The notes under the pieces are model-generated. The model saw only the letters and a program-made list of their open reading frames with translations. It was not told where the DNA came from and did not search any database. From NCBI GenBank assembly GCA_030619985.1, contig JAUXAI010000039.1:1-11761 (forward strand): a stretch of DNA of 11,761 nt, read 5' to 3'. Source of the DNA: a bacterium. GTDB lineage: Bacteria; UBP18; UBA7526. Positions 5,594 to 11,134 of this stretch are shown piece after piece. Position 1 is the stretch's first letter, and the number at the start of each line of letters is the position of its first letter. Made by a program: the position numbers and the translations under genes.

Positions 5594-6471
5594 AGTTTTG
5601 CCTTTGCTTCCTTCAATCTTTCTATGATTTCATAGGGAGCTTTCACTCTTCCCAGGCGTATCTCTCCCTTTACCTTTCCGTGACAGTCACTCCCCCCAGT
5701 AATCACGAGATCATACTTCTTGGCAAGGGTTATGTAGTAACGAATAACAGAGGGAGGGTTTATGGCATCATAGGCTTCCAGACCCATAAGACCATTCTTT
5801 ACCAATTGAGGAATGAGTTCATCAACCTTGGTCCCTGCGGGATGGGCAAGAACCGGGATGCCCCCTGCTTTCAAGATGATATCTATGGCCTCAGAAGGCC
5901 TCAGTTTATACTTGGGAACAGAGACCGGGCCTCCGCTTCCCAAATACCTCCAGGCGCCCTCAGGAATATTGGGGGCGTATTCCTTCTCCACCAAGGCCTG
6001 GGCGATATGGGGTTTACCGATGGAACCCTTTCCGGCGATCTCTTCCACCCTTCCAAAGTCAACCTCCATTCCTAAACTCTTTAGCCTCTTGACCATCTTC
6101 TTTGCCCTCTCGTATCTCGCTTTCCTGAAAAGGGCTAGTTTCTTCTGGAATTCTTCATCCTCACAATCCATATAGTAGCCCAGGATGTGAACCTCCTTTT
6201 TCCCGTAATCGCTGGAAAGCTCCACCCCAGGCACTACCTCTAATCGGTACTTAGAGGCTGTCCTCTGGGCTATCTCGATTCCATCTGTGACATCATGATC
6301 CGTTATCCCTATCGCTACCAATCCCTCTTTGTGAGCGCACTCTATTACTTCTTTGGGAGTAAGTGCTCCATCTGAGATGGTAGTATGAATGTGAAGGTCA
6401 ACCCCGCACCTTTTACTTCGGGGTATTTTTTTGAAGCAAAAAGGTGCGGGGTCAACGTACTTCTCAGGCAT
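5590..6471 (-). CDS. PHP-domain metal-dependent phosphoesterase with in-frame palindromic insertion
   Basis: A 293-residue PHP-family protein resembling RNase AM/YciV-type 5'-3' exoribonuclease or 3',5'-nucleotide bisphosphate phosphatase. Metal ligands are visible at His27, His29, Asp34 (HIHTTISDG), His59 (ITDHD), Glu84 (PGVELS), His95 (EVHILGYY), His210 (LAHPAG), Asp262 and His264 (GGSDCHG). The ATG at 6471 has an AAGGA ribosome site. Residues 8-25 are encoded by a palindromic element; without it the protein would start MPEKYVDLHIHTT, the usual PHP N-terminus, and be about 275 residues, close to family length. All metal ligands lie downstream of the insert, so activity is plausible. The stop overlaps the phosphatase start (ATGA). 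The link to riboflavin or B12 is unknown; nucleotide or RNA end turnover is the family role. Confidence 0.9.
   Translation of the reverse strand: MPEKYVDPAPFCFKKIPRSKRCGVDLHIHTTISDGALTPKEVIECAHKEGLVAIGITDHDVTDGIEIAQRTASKYRLEVVPGVELSSDYGKKEVHILGYYMDCEDEEFQKKLALFRKARYERAKKMVKRLKSLGMEVDFGRVEEIAGKGSIGKPHIAQALVEKEYAPNIPEGAWRYLGSGGPVSVPKYKLRPSEAIDIILKAGGIPVLAHPAGTKVDELIPQLVKNGLMGLEAYDAINPPSVIRYYITLAKKYDLVITGGSDCHGKVKGEIRLGRVKAPYEIIERLKEAKAKL
6397..6456 (-). repeat. 48-bp palindromic element with 6-bp flanking direct repeat inside the PHP gene
   Basis: On the minus strand GTTGAC (6456-6451) and GTTGAC (6402-6397) flank a 48-bp segment. With flanking bases, ACCCCGCACCTTTT and AAAAGGTGCGGGGT form 14-bp perfect inverted arms, and CTTC/GAAG extends the stem inside. 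The segment is 16 codons long with no stop and encodes PAPFCFKKIPRSKRCG. The flanking repeat looks like a target duplication; removing 48+6 bp restores YVDLHIHTT. It resembles in principle the Rickettsia palindromic elements found inside proteins. No second copy is in the window. Confidence 0.85.
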
Positions 6472-6479
6472 AGCACTTC

Positions 6480-6630
6480 CTTGATAATAAATTCTAAATC
6501 CGAAATCCTAAATCCGAAACAAATCTAAAGCACCAATGACCAAAATTCAAAACGTTGTTTAAAACATTTGGATTTTGAATTTAGATATTGTTTAGAGTTT
6601 AGATATTAGAATTTAGGGTTTACTCGGGAT
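6480..6630. repeat. AT-rich dispersed repeat block between nusB and the PHP gene
   Basis: Noncoding, built of degenerate words such as AAATCCGAAATCCTAAATCCGAAA, CAAAATTCAAAA, TTGGATTTTGAATTTAGATATTG and TTAGAATTTAGGGTTT. The ends are roughly inverted (TAAATTCTAAATC-like sequence at the left, TAGAATTTAGGG at the right). It separates nusB from the PHP gene; no terminator with a clear U-tract and no promoter is evident. The style matches the tract inside cobT. Confidence 0.75.
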
Positions 6631-7041
6631 TTAACGCATTTGTTTCTCGTGGGCTATTCTATCGAGGAGGGCATTGACGAACTGGCTGGACTTCTCTGTG
6701 GAGAATTTCTTGGCTAATTCTACCGCTTCATTCAGGCTTACCTTAACGGGGATATCCGGGCAGTAAAGAATCTCGTAGGCTCCCAGGCGCAGGATATTCC
6801 TATCCACAGTGGGCATCCTCTTTATCTCCCAGTGTTCGGCATAGTGAGCTATCTTTTGATCAATGGCTTTGAGATTCCCCTGGGCGCCCTTTACTAATCT
6901 ATTGGCAAAATCCTTTATCTCTCTCGGATGTCGATGAAGGAACCAAAAGGTTTCCACGGCTTCTTTCAGATTCTCCTGGCCACTATCCAGCTGGAAGAGA
7001 ATTTGCAAAGCTAGTTCTCTCGCTTTTCGGCGTCTACCCAT
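6631..7041 (-). CDS. nusB: Transcription antitermination factor NusB
   Basis: Small helical RNA-binding protein that, with NusE (S10), binds boxA RNA in rRNA antitermination complexes. The family features are the basic RRRKARELALQILFQLD start, the mid-protein GNLKAIDQKIAHYAEHWEIKRMPTVDRNILRLGAYEILYC, and the closing IPVKVSLNEAVELAKKFSTEKSSQFVNALLDRIA. I chose ATG 7041 (136 residues): it has GGAG 6 nt upstream and matches the family start. An in-frame start at 7074 would add 11 residues from repeat-like sequence and is rejected. nusB directly downstream of ribH is a common bacterial arrangement. Confidence 0.95.
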   Translation of the reverse strand: MGRRRKARELALQILFQLDSGQENLKEAVETFWFLHRHPREIKDFANRLVKGAQGNLKAIDQKIAHYAEHWEIKRMPTVDRNILRLGAYEILYCPDIPVKVSLNEAVELAKKFSTEKSSQFVNALLDRIAHEKQMR

Positions 7042-7059
7042 AGATCTCTCCAAATCTGT

Positions 7060-7157
7060 CAACCAGTTAACCAATTGAGCCAGTTGGCCAGTTTTTATAA
7101 CAGGCTAACAGGCAAACAGGCAAACTGGCAAAGTGGCAAACAGGAAAACATTTTTTA
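7060..7157. repeat. Octamer-period repeat block between ribH and nusB
   Basis: Short tandem words with about 8-bp period: CCAGTT/GGCCAGTT units near 7060-7095, then AACAGGC-AAACAGGC-AAACTGGC-AAAGTGGC-AAACAGG at about 7098-7147. The block fills the whole ribH-nusB gap and holds no gene. Confidence 0.75.
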
Positions 7158-7628
7158 TTACTTCTTCAGTTGGGCGAAGAGGTCTGCCATCTCGATGGCG
7201 GTGATGGCTGCATCCCGTCCTCTATTGCCTTCCTTTGTTCCTGCTCTCTCAATGGCCTGCTCTATAGAGTCTGCAGTGATAACTCCAAAGATGGTAGGAA
7301 CCCCGGTAGCAAGGCTGGTAGAGGCCACCCCCTTTGCCACCTCACTTGCCACATACTCAAAGTGGGGGGTAGTTCCTCGGATGATGGCCCCAAGGCAGAT
7401 CACAGCATCAAACTTCTTGCTCTTGGCCATCCTATTGGCTGCATAGGGAATCTCAAAGGAGCCCGGCACCCTGGCCACAATAATATCTTTCTCATCTGCT
7501 CCATGGCGCAAAAGGCCATCCAGCGCTCCTTCTAAGAGTCTCTCGCTAACGAACTCGTTGAACCTGGCTACTACTATACCAAATCTTTTCCCTTTTGCCA
7601 AGACTTTTCCTTCATAGGTCTTTGCCAT
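7158..7628 (-). CDS. ribH: 6,7-dimethyl-8-ribityllumazine synthase
   Basis: Condenses 5-amino-6-ribitylaminouracil with 3,4-dihydroxy-2-butanone 4-phosphate to form lumazine, the substrate of RibE. It is usually an icosahedral or pentameric shell. Conserved segments are [28 protein letters not shown] (54-64), [14 protein letters not shown] with catalytic His89, [17 protein letters not shown], and the C-terminal [17 protein letters not shown] with the phosphate-binding arginine. I chose ATG 7628 (156 residues), preceded by a strong GGAGGTGA. A GTG at 7637 lies within that ribosome site and is unlikely to be the start. It follows ribBA after a repeat-filled gap. Confidence 0.96.
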   Translation of the reverse strand: MAKTYEGKVLAKGKRFGIVVARFNEFVSERLLEGALDGLLRHGADEKDIIVARVPGSFEIPYAANRMAKSKKFDAVICLGAIIRGTTPHFEYVASEVAKGVASTSLATGVPTIFGVITADSIEQAIERAGTKEGNRGRDAAITAIEMADLFAQLKK

Positions 7629-7639
7629 TCTTCTCACCT

Positions 7640-7800
7640 CCTTTTACACACAGATTATCACAGATTTTTTACAGATTAGCACAGATCACAGATGTGGATC
7701 CTAGATCCTTAATCCTGGTTCTTGGTAGCTCGATGGCTTGATTGCTCGATAGCTGTTCTGCTCACCTGCTCACTTTCCCACTTTCTCATTTGCTTATTCA
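7640..7800. repeat. Mosaic of four short-period repeats between ribBA and ribH
   Basis: Left to right on the plus strand: a CACAGATT block (7645-7695) matching the cobU leader; a GATCCTAGATCCTTAATCC block (about 7697-7716); a block of about 8-bp period with AGCTCGAT/GGCTTGAT/TGCTCGAT words (about 7727-7756); and a second one with TGCTCACC/TGCTCACT/TTCCCACT/TTCTCATT/TGCTTATT units (about 7759-7800). The last overlaps the ribBA stop codon. Several unrelated repeats of similar period are stacked end to end. No gene is seen. Confidence 0.75.
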
Positions 7801-8999
7801 TTTAGTTTTAGAATGTGTCCTAATTTTTCCTTCTTTGTCCTTAGATACTTCTTGCTTATTCTCGTTACTGGGATTTCGATGGGGACTCTTTTTATTACTT
7901 TCAGGCCATATCCTTCCAGGCCCACAATCTTTCTCGGATTATTGGTTAAGAGTCTAATACTCTTAAGTCCTAGGTCCACTAAAATCTGGGCTCCAATCCC
8001 ATAATCCCTCAAGTCTGGCTTGAATCCCAGTTCAATATTTGCTTCCACCGTGTCCTTCCCTTCATCCTGCAAGCGGTAAGTTCTCAATTTATGCATCAGA
8101 CCAATCCCCCTTCCCTCCTGATGCATGTAGAGTAGTACCCCACACTTCTCTTTTGCTATGGTCTTTAATGTTGCCTCAAGCTGTGCCCCACAATCGCATC
8201 TCAGGGATTTGAAGACATCGCCCGTTAGGCATCTAGAATGAACCCGAACCAAGACATTTTTTCTCTTCTTAATATCTCCCATAACCAAGGCGATGTGATG
8301 CTCTTTATCCAGGATGCTCTCATATAATATCCCCTTAAAATCCCCATACTGAGTGGGCAGTTCAAAATCAACAATCCTTTTCACCAATTTCTCTTTTCTT
8401 CGACGATACTTAATTAGATCAGCAATGGTGATAATCCTTAGATTATGTTTCTTAGAAAGTCTCCTTAGTTCCAGTAATCGAGCCATGGTTCCGTCGGAAG
8501 CCAGGATCTCGCAGATTACCCCTGCGGGATATAATCCCGCTAATCTTGCTAAGTCTACTGCGGCTTCAGTATGGCCGGCTCTGGCCAGGACCCCTCCTTC
8601 CCTATAGCGCAGAGGAAGAATATGTCCTGGTCGAGCAAGATTCTCTGGTTTTGTTTTAGGATCCAGGACCGCTTTTATGGTTGTTGCTCGATCGTGAGCC
8701 GAGATGCCAGTAGTAGTTCCCTTCTTGGCATCTATGGATACCGTGAAGGCTGTTCCTAGTAAACTAGTATTCTCCGGCTCCATCAATGGGATATTGAGTT
8801 CTTCCAATCTCTTTCCAATAATGGGAAGACAGATTAATCCCCGGGCATATTTTGCCATGAAGTTAATTGCCTTTGGGGTTACCTTCTCTGCGGCCATGAC
8901 CAGGTCCCCTTCGTTCTCCCTACTTTCATCATCCAAGACGATGATCATCTTTCCTTTTTTAATCTCTCTTATTGCCTTTTCTATAGTATCAAAACCCAT
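7794..8999 (-). CDS. ribBA: Bifunctional DHBP synthase / GTP cyclohydrolase II (RibBA)
   Basis: Feeds both branches of riboflavin synthesis. The N-terminal domain (about 1-200) makes 3,4-dihydroxy-2-butanone 4-phosphate from ribulose 5-phosphate; [11 protein letters not shown] (23-33) and [11 protein letters not shown] (140-150) are its signatures. The C-terminal domain (about 208-401) opens GTP; Cys257, Cys268 and Cys270 in [17 protein letters not shown] are the zinc ligands with the same spacing as E. coli RibA, followed by [10 protein letters not shown] (292-301) and LLTNNPRK. Both domains look intact. I chose ATG 8999 (401 residues): it has AGGAG 6 nt upstream and gives the usual [10 protein letters not shown] start. 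A TTG at 9017 overlapping the ribE stop would add six residues. The stop codon lies in a repeat with about 8-bp period. Confidence 0.96.
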   Translation of the reverse strand: MGFDTIEKAIREIKKGKMIIVLDDESRENEGDLVMAAEKVTPKAINFMAKYARGLICLPIIGKRLEELNIPLMEPENTSLLGTAFTVSIDAKKGTTTGISAHDRATTIKAVLDPKTKPENLARPGHILPLRYREGGVLARAGHTEAAVDLARLAGLYPAGVICEILASDGTMARLLELRRLSKKHNLRIITIADLIKYRRRKEKLVKRIVDFELPTQYGDFKGILYESILDKEHHIALVMGDIKKRKNVLVRVHSRCLTGDVFKSLRCDCGAQLEATLKTIAKEKCGVLLYMHQEGRGIGLMHKLRTYRLQDEGKDTVEANIELGFKPDLRDYGIGAQILVDLGLKSIRLLTNNPRKIVGLEGYGLKVIKRVPIEIPVTRISKKYLRTKKEKLGHILKLNE

Positions 9000-9013
9000 T
9001 TTCCTCTCCTCAC

Positions 9014-9646
9014 TCAATAACCATATCTCTTCAGGAAATCTAAAGTAATGCCTTTTTCCTTCATCAATTTGACAACATACTTACCAATCATATCCGCCTC
9101 GAGATTGACTTTATTCCCCACTTTTTTAAATCCCAGAGTGGTTACTTCTAAAGTATGCGGAATGATGGAAACGCTGAATCTATTTTTGTTAAAATCAACA
9201 ATGGTCAGACTTATTCCATCTAGGGCGATGGAACCTTTAGGGATGATATAGTTCATAATTTCATTTGGGGCTTCAAGCTCAAAGAGGAAAGTATCTCCTT
9301 CCTTAATTCTCTTTCTTATAATTCCCACCCCATCGATATGCCCAGTAACAAAATGGCCTCCCAATCTTTCACCCATCTTTAAGGCCTTCTCTAAATTCAC
9401 CTTCTCTCCAATCCTTAACTCCCCAAGACTTGTTCTTCTCAATGTCTCTGTCCCAACATCCACTTTAAAACTGGTAACTGGTAACTGGTTACTGGTTACT
9501 GTAAGACACACCCCATTCACCGAAACACTATCTCCCTTCCTCATGTCTTTTATCACTTCTTTACCGGAGACAGTTAGTTCTATAGAATCTGCTCTTCTCT
9601 TGATACTCTTAACTGTTCCCATCTCTTCTATCAATCCAGTAAACAT
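9014..9646 (-). CDS. ribE: Riboflavin synthase, alpha subunit type
   Basis: Dismutates two lumazine molecules to riboflavin plus the RibH substrate. The start [10 protein letters not shown] is diagnostic. Two tandem lumazine-binding barrels follow, about 1-95 (NGVCLTVT) and 96-190 ([24 protein letters not shown]), with the linker [24 protein letters not shown]. At 210 residues it is normal to slightly long. Residues about 49-59 ([11 protein letters not shown]) are read from a heptamer tandem repeat that occupies a variable loop after the conserved CLTVT. ATG 9646 has GGAG 6 nt upstream. It sits between ribD and ribBA, 15 bp from the ribBA start chosen here. Confidence 0.96.
   Translation of the reverse strand: MFTGLIEEMGTVKSIKRRADSIELTVSGKEVIKDMRKGDSVSVNGVCLTVTSNQLPVTSFKVDVGTETLRRTSLGELRIGEKVNLEKALKMGERLGGHFVTGHIDGVGIIRKRIKEGDTFLFELEAPNEIMNYIIPKGSIALDGISLTIVDFNKNRFSVSIIPHTLEVTTLGFKKVGNKVNLEADMIGKYVVKLMKEKGITLDFLKRYGY
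9470..9501. repeat. Heptamer tandem repeat inside ribE
   Basis: About 4.6 copies of a 7-bp unit on the plus strand: ACTGGTA twice, ACTGGTT twice, then ACTG. It is translated in frame on the minus strand as part of [11 protein letters not shown]. The copies switch from A to T at unit 3, giving partial palindromy. It has the same period as the tracts at 9682-9712 and 10165-10199 but a different unit sequence. Confidence 0.85.
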
Positions 9647-9681
9647 CTCTTTCTCCTGCTAATTTAGAAGGTTGTTGGTTT

Positions 9682-9712
9682 ACCGTTAACGGTTAACGGT
9701 TCACGGTAAACG
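9682..9712. repeat. Heptamer tandem repeat spanning the ribD stop codon
   Basis: About 4.4 copies of a 7-bp unit on the plus strand (ACCGTTA, ACGGTTA, ACGGTTC, ACGGTAA, ACG). The last ribD codons (NRLP) and its TGA stop at 9703-9701 lie in the tract; the rest fills the ribD-ribE gap. The array therefore sets the C-terminus of RibD. Confidence 0.85.
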
Positions 9713-10813
9713 ATTAGCTACATATCCTTCTATGAGCACATCCTCTCCGAATCTTTTGATGTTAATATCTTTTAATTTTATGGCGTCTTTTATTTTTTTT
9801 ATTCCTTCCCCTTCTACTGGAGTAAGTGCTTCTTCTCCTCCGATTATTTTGGGGGCAATGAAGAATAGAACCTTATCCACTAGACCATTCTCTAAGAATG
9901 AGGCATTGATTTTTCCTCCCCCTTCAACCAAGAGGCTGGTTATCTCTAATTCCCCAAGTCTCTTCAATAATTCCTTTAAATTAACCTTTTTATCTCTATC
10001 CTTAATAACTAAAATCTCGATCCCCTTCTTTCTCAATGCTTCAGTTTTTCTTTTCGGGGCAAACTTCGTAGTAGCAATAATCGTTGGAGCCTCTTTATTT
10101 AAAACTCTCGCCCCCAGAGGAATTCTCACCCTGCTATCCACCACAACCCTAAACGGCTTCTTATCCTTAACCCTTAACCCTTTGCCCTTAACCCTAGACG
10201 TTAATCTCGGATCGTCTTTCAAGACCGTCTCTACACCCACTAGAATAGCATCTGCTTCACTTCTTAGCTTATGAACATACTTCCGTGATTTCTCATTTGT
10301 AATCCACTTTGAAACCCCGGTCTTAGTAGCAATCTTTCCATCCAGGCTCATGGCAGTCTTCAGGATGACGAATGGTTTCTTAGTAGTAATGTATTTGGTA
10401 TAGGCTTCGTTTATCTTCCGTGCTTCCTTCTCTAAAACTCCCACCTTTACTTCTATTCCTGCCTTTCTCAATTCTTTAACCCCGTTGCCACAATTCAGAG
10501 GGTTAGGGTCGATCATGGCTATTACTACTTCCTTTATCCCAGAAGAGATTATCCTTTTGGTACAGGGTGGGGTTTTTCCGAAGTGAGCACAAGGCTCTAA
10601 ATTAAGATATAAAGTGGCGCCCTTTGCCCTTTCTCCTGTCATATTCAGGGCATTGATCTCTGCGTGGGGTCTCCCTGCCTTTCTATGGTATCCCCTTCCA
10701 ACAATTCTATCATTCTTAACGATAACTGCTCCTACTAAAGGATTGGGGGAAGTCCTACCCTTCGCCTTAATCGCTAACCTTAGAGCCAATTTCATATACT
10801 TTTCGTCATCCAT
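9701..10813 (-). CDS. ribD: Bifunctional riboflavin deaminase/reductase
   Basis: Deaminates the pyrimidine product of GTP cyclohydrolase II and then reduces its ribose side chain with NADPH. The N-terminal deaminase (about 1-145) has His50 and Glu52 in HAEINAL and Cys75, Cys84 in LEPCAHFGKTPPC as zinc and proton-shuttle residues. The reductase (about 146-370) has MSLDGKIAT (155-163), GVETVLKDDPRLT and LLVEGGG (294-300). At 370 residues it is full length. Residues about 205-217 come from a heptamer repeat in a variable loop, and the last four residues from another at 9682-9712. ATG 10813 has GAGG 5 nt upstream, immediately after the riboswitch terminator. First gene of the FMN-controlled operon. 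Confidence 0.97.
   Translation of the reverse strand: MDDEKYMKLALRLAIKAKGRTSPNPLVGAVIVKNDRIVGRGYHRKAGRPHAEINALNMTGERAKGATLYLNLEPCAHFGKTPPCTKRIISSGIKEVVIAMIDPNPLNCGNGVKELRKAGIEVKVGVLEKEARKINEAYTKYITTKKPFVILKTAMSLDGKIATKTGVSKWITNEKSRKYVHKLRSEADAILVGVETVLKDDPRLTSRVKGKGLRVKDKKPFRVVVDSRVRIPLGARVLNKEAPTIIATTKFAPKRKTEALRKKGIEILVIKDRDKKVNLKELLKRLGELEITSLLVEGGGKINASFLENGLVDKVLFFIAPKIIGGEEALTPVEGEGIKKIKDAIKLKDINIKRFGEDVLIEGYVANRLP
10165..10199. repeat. Heptamer tandem repeat inside ribD
   Basis: Five consecutive 7-bp units on the plus strand: CCTTAAC, CCTTAAC, CCTTTGC, CCTTAAC, CCTAGAC, exactly 35 bp. It is translated in frame on the minus strand as about residues 205-217 (TSRVKGKGLRVKD) between the conserved DDPRL and the KPFRVVVDSR strand. 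Third member of the heptamer-period set in this operon. Confidence 0.85.
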
Positions 10814-10828
10814 CTTTTCCTCAAAGAA

Positions 10829-10858
10829 AAAGCCCCGAAGACTTCTCTTCGGGGCTTT
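10829..10858 (-). terminator. Intrinsic terminator of the FMN riboswitch
   Basis: A 13-bp perfect stem, AAAGCCCCGAAGA (10858-10846) with TCTTCGGGGCTTT (10841-10829), a GAAG tetraloop, and a T-rich tail (TTC TTT) that runs into the ribD ribosome site. The 3' arm TCTTCGGGG repeats the 5' strand of the riboswitch P1 helix (11047-11038), so in the ligand-free state that strand can pair with the terminator 5' arm CCCCGAAGA and prevent termination. The competition is inferred from exact complementarity. Confidence 0.93.
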
Positions 10859-10900
10859 CGCGTCAATTCGCGTATTTTAATTCGCGACTATTCGCGTCTG
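10859..10900 (-). repeat. TTCGCG-type repeat between FMN aptamer and terminator
   Basis: A 42-bp AT-rich spacer with TTCGCG three times plus a leading CGCG, separated by short variable runs, matching the ACRCGAAT family also seen in the cobU leader and inside the cobalamin riboswitch. It lies within the expression platform. Confidence 0.7.
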
Positions 10901-11047
10901 ATCTTCTCCCGTCCGGACTATACCGTCGGCTTCAGAATTTCACTGAATCAATCCAGACATAATCATGTCCGGACTCGCGGGCTTTACCGCCGATCGAGGA
11001 ATTCCCACCTCCGCCAAGGCTTCGGTGGGTCACCTCACCCCGAAGAT
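10901..11047 (-). promoter_or_regulatory. FMN riboswitch (RFN element)
   Basis: Shows the conserved RFN core in order on the minus strand: ATCTTCGGGGTGAGGTG (from 11047), GGTGGGAATTCC, CGGCGGTAAAGCCCGCGAG, the GAAATTC loop, AAGCCGACGGTATAGTCCGGA, and GGGAGAAGAT (ending 10901). ATCTTC and GAAGAT close the P1 helix. FMN binding stabilises the aptamer and favours the terminator at 10829-10858, reducing transcription of ribD and following genes. Confidence 0.97.
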
Positions 11048-11049
11048 TC

Positions 11050-11076
11050 ACCCCGCTCCCCCATGAGGGACGGGGT
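11050..11076 (-). other. Extra hairpin just upstream of the FMN aptamer
   Basis: ACCCCG (11076-11071) can pair with CGGGGT (11055-11050), extended by TCCC/GGGA, in the transcribed leader two bases before P1. The arm ACCCCG is also complementary to CGGGGT at the start of the aptamer (within 11042-11037), so it could compete for that strand. It is not part of the standard RFN fold; role inferred. Confidence 0.55.
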
Positions 11077-11101
11077 TCATCCAATATTCAATTGTAATTA
11101 A

Positions 11102-11130
11102 AGATTAACACAAATAATCTCAGTTGTCAA
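11102..11130 (-). promoter_or_regulatory. Sigma70-like promoter for the riboflavin operon
   Basis: A perfect -35 TTGACA (11130-11125), a 17-bp spacer and TAATCT (11107-11102) as -10, keeping the key T1, A2 and T6 positions. The start would fall near 11095, about 48 nt before the FMN aptamer. It has the same -35 and spacer length as the cob promoter and begins right after the stop codon of the upstream gene. Confidence 0.65.
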
Positions 11131-11134
11131 GTTT

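Noticed and set aside
5680-6175. Two overlapping plus-strand frames
   Set aside because: Both are antisense to the PHP gene, whose metal ligands are all in the minus-strand frame.
6480-6630. Possible insertion sequence or integron attachment site between nusB and PHP
   Set aside because: No transposase or integrase and only rough terminal inversion; it is composed of degenerate short words like other repeats here.
7042-7074. Longer nusB start adding 11 residues
   Set aside because: The extension lies in repeat-like sequence; ATG 7041 has a well-spaced GGAG and matches the family.
7098-7147. Possible CRISPR array from repeated CAGGCAAA words
   Set aside because: Units are about 8 bp and directly adjacent, with no spacers of 25-40 bp and no cas genes.
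9732-10274. Plus-strand open frame of 180 codons
   Set aside because: It is antisense to ribD, whose domains and catalytic residues are complete. The antisense peptide shows no recognisable domain and reflects codon bias of the opposite strand.
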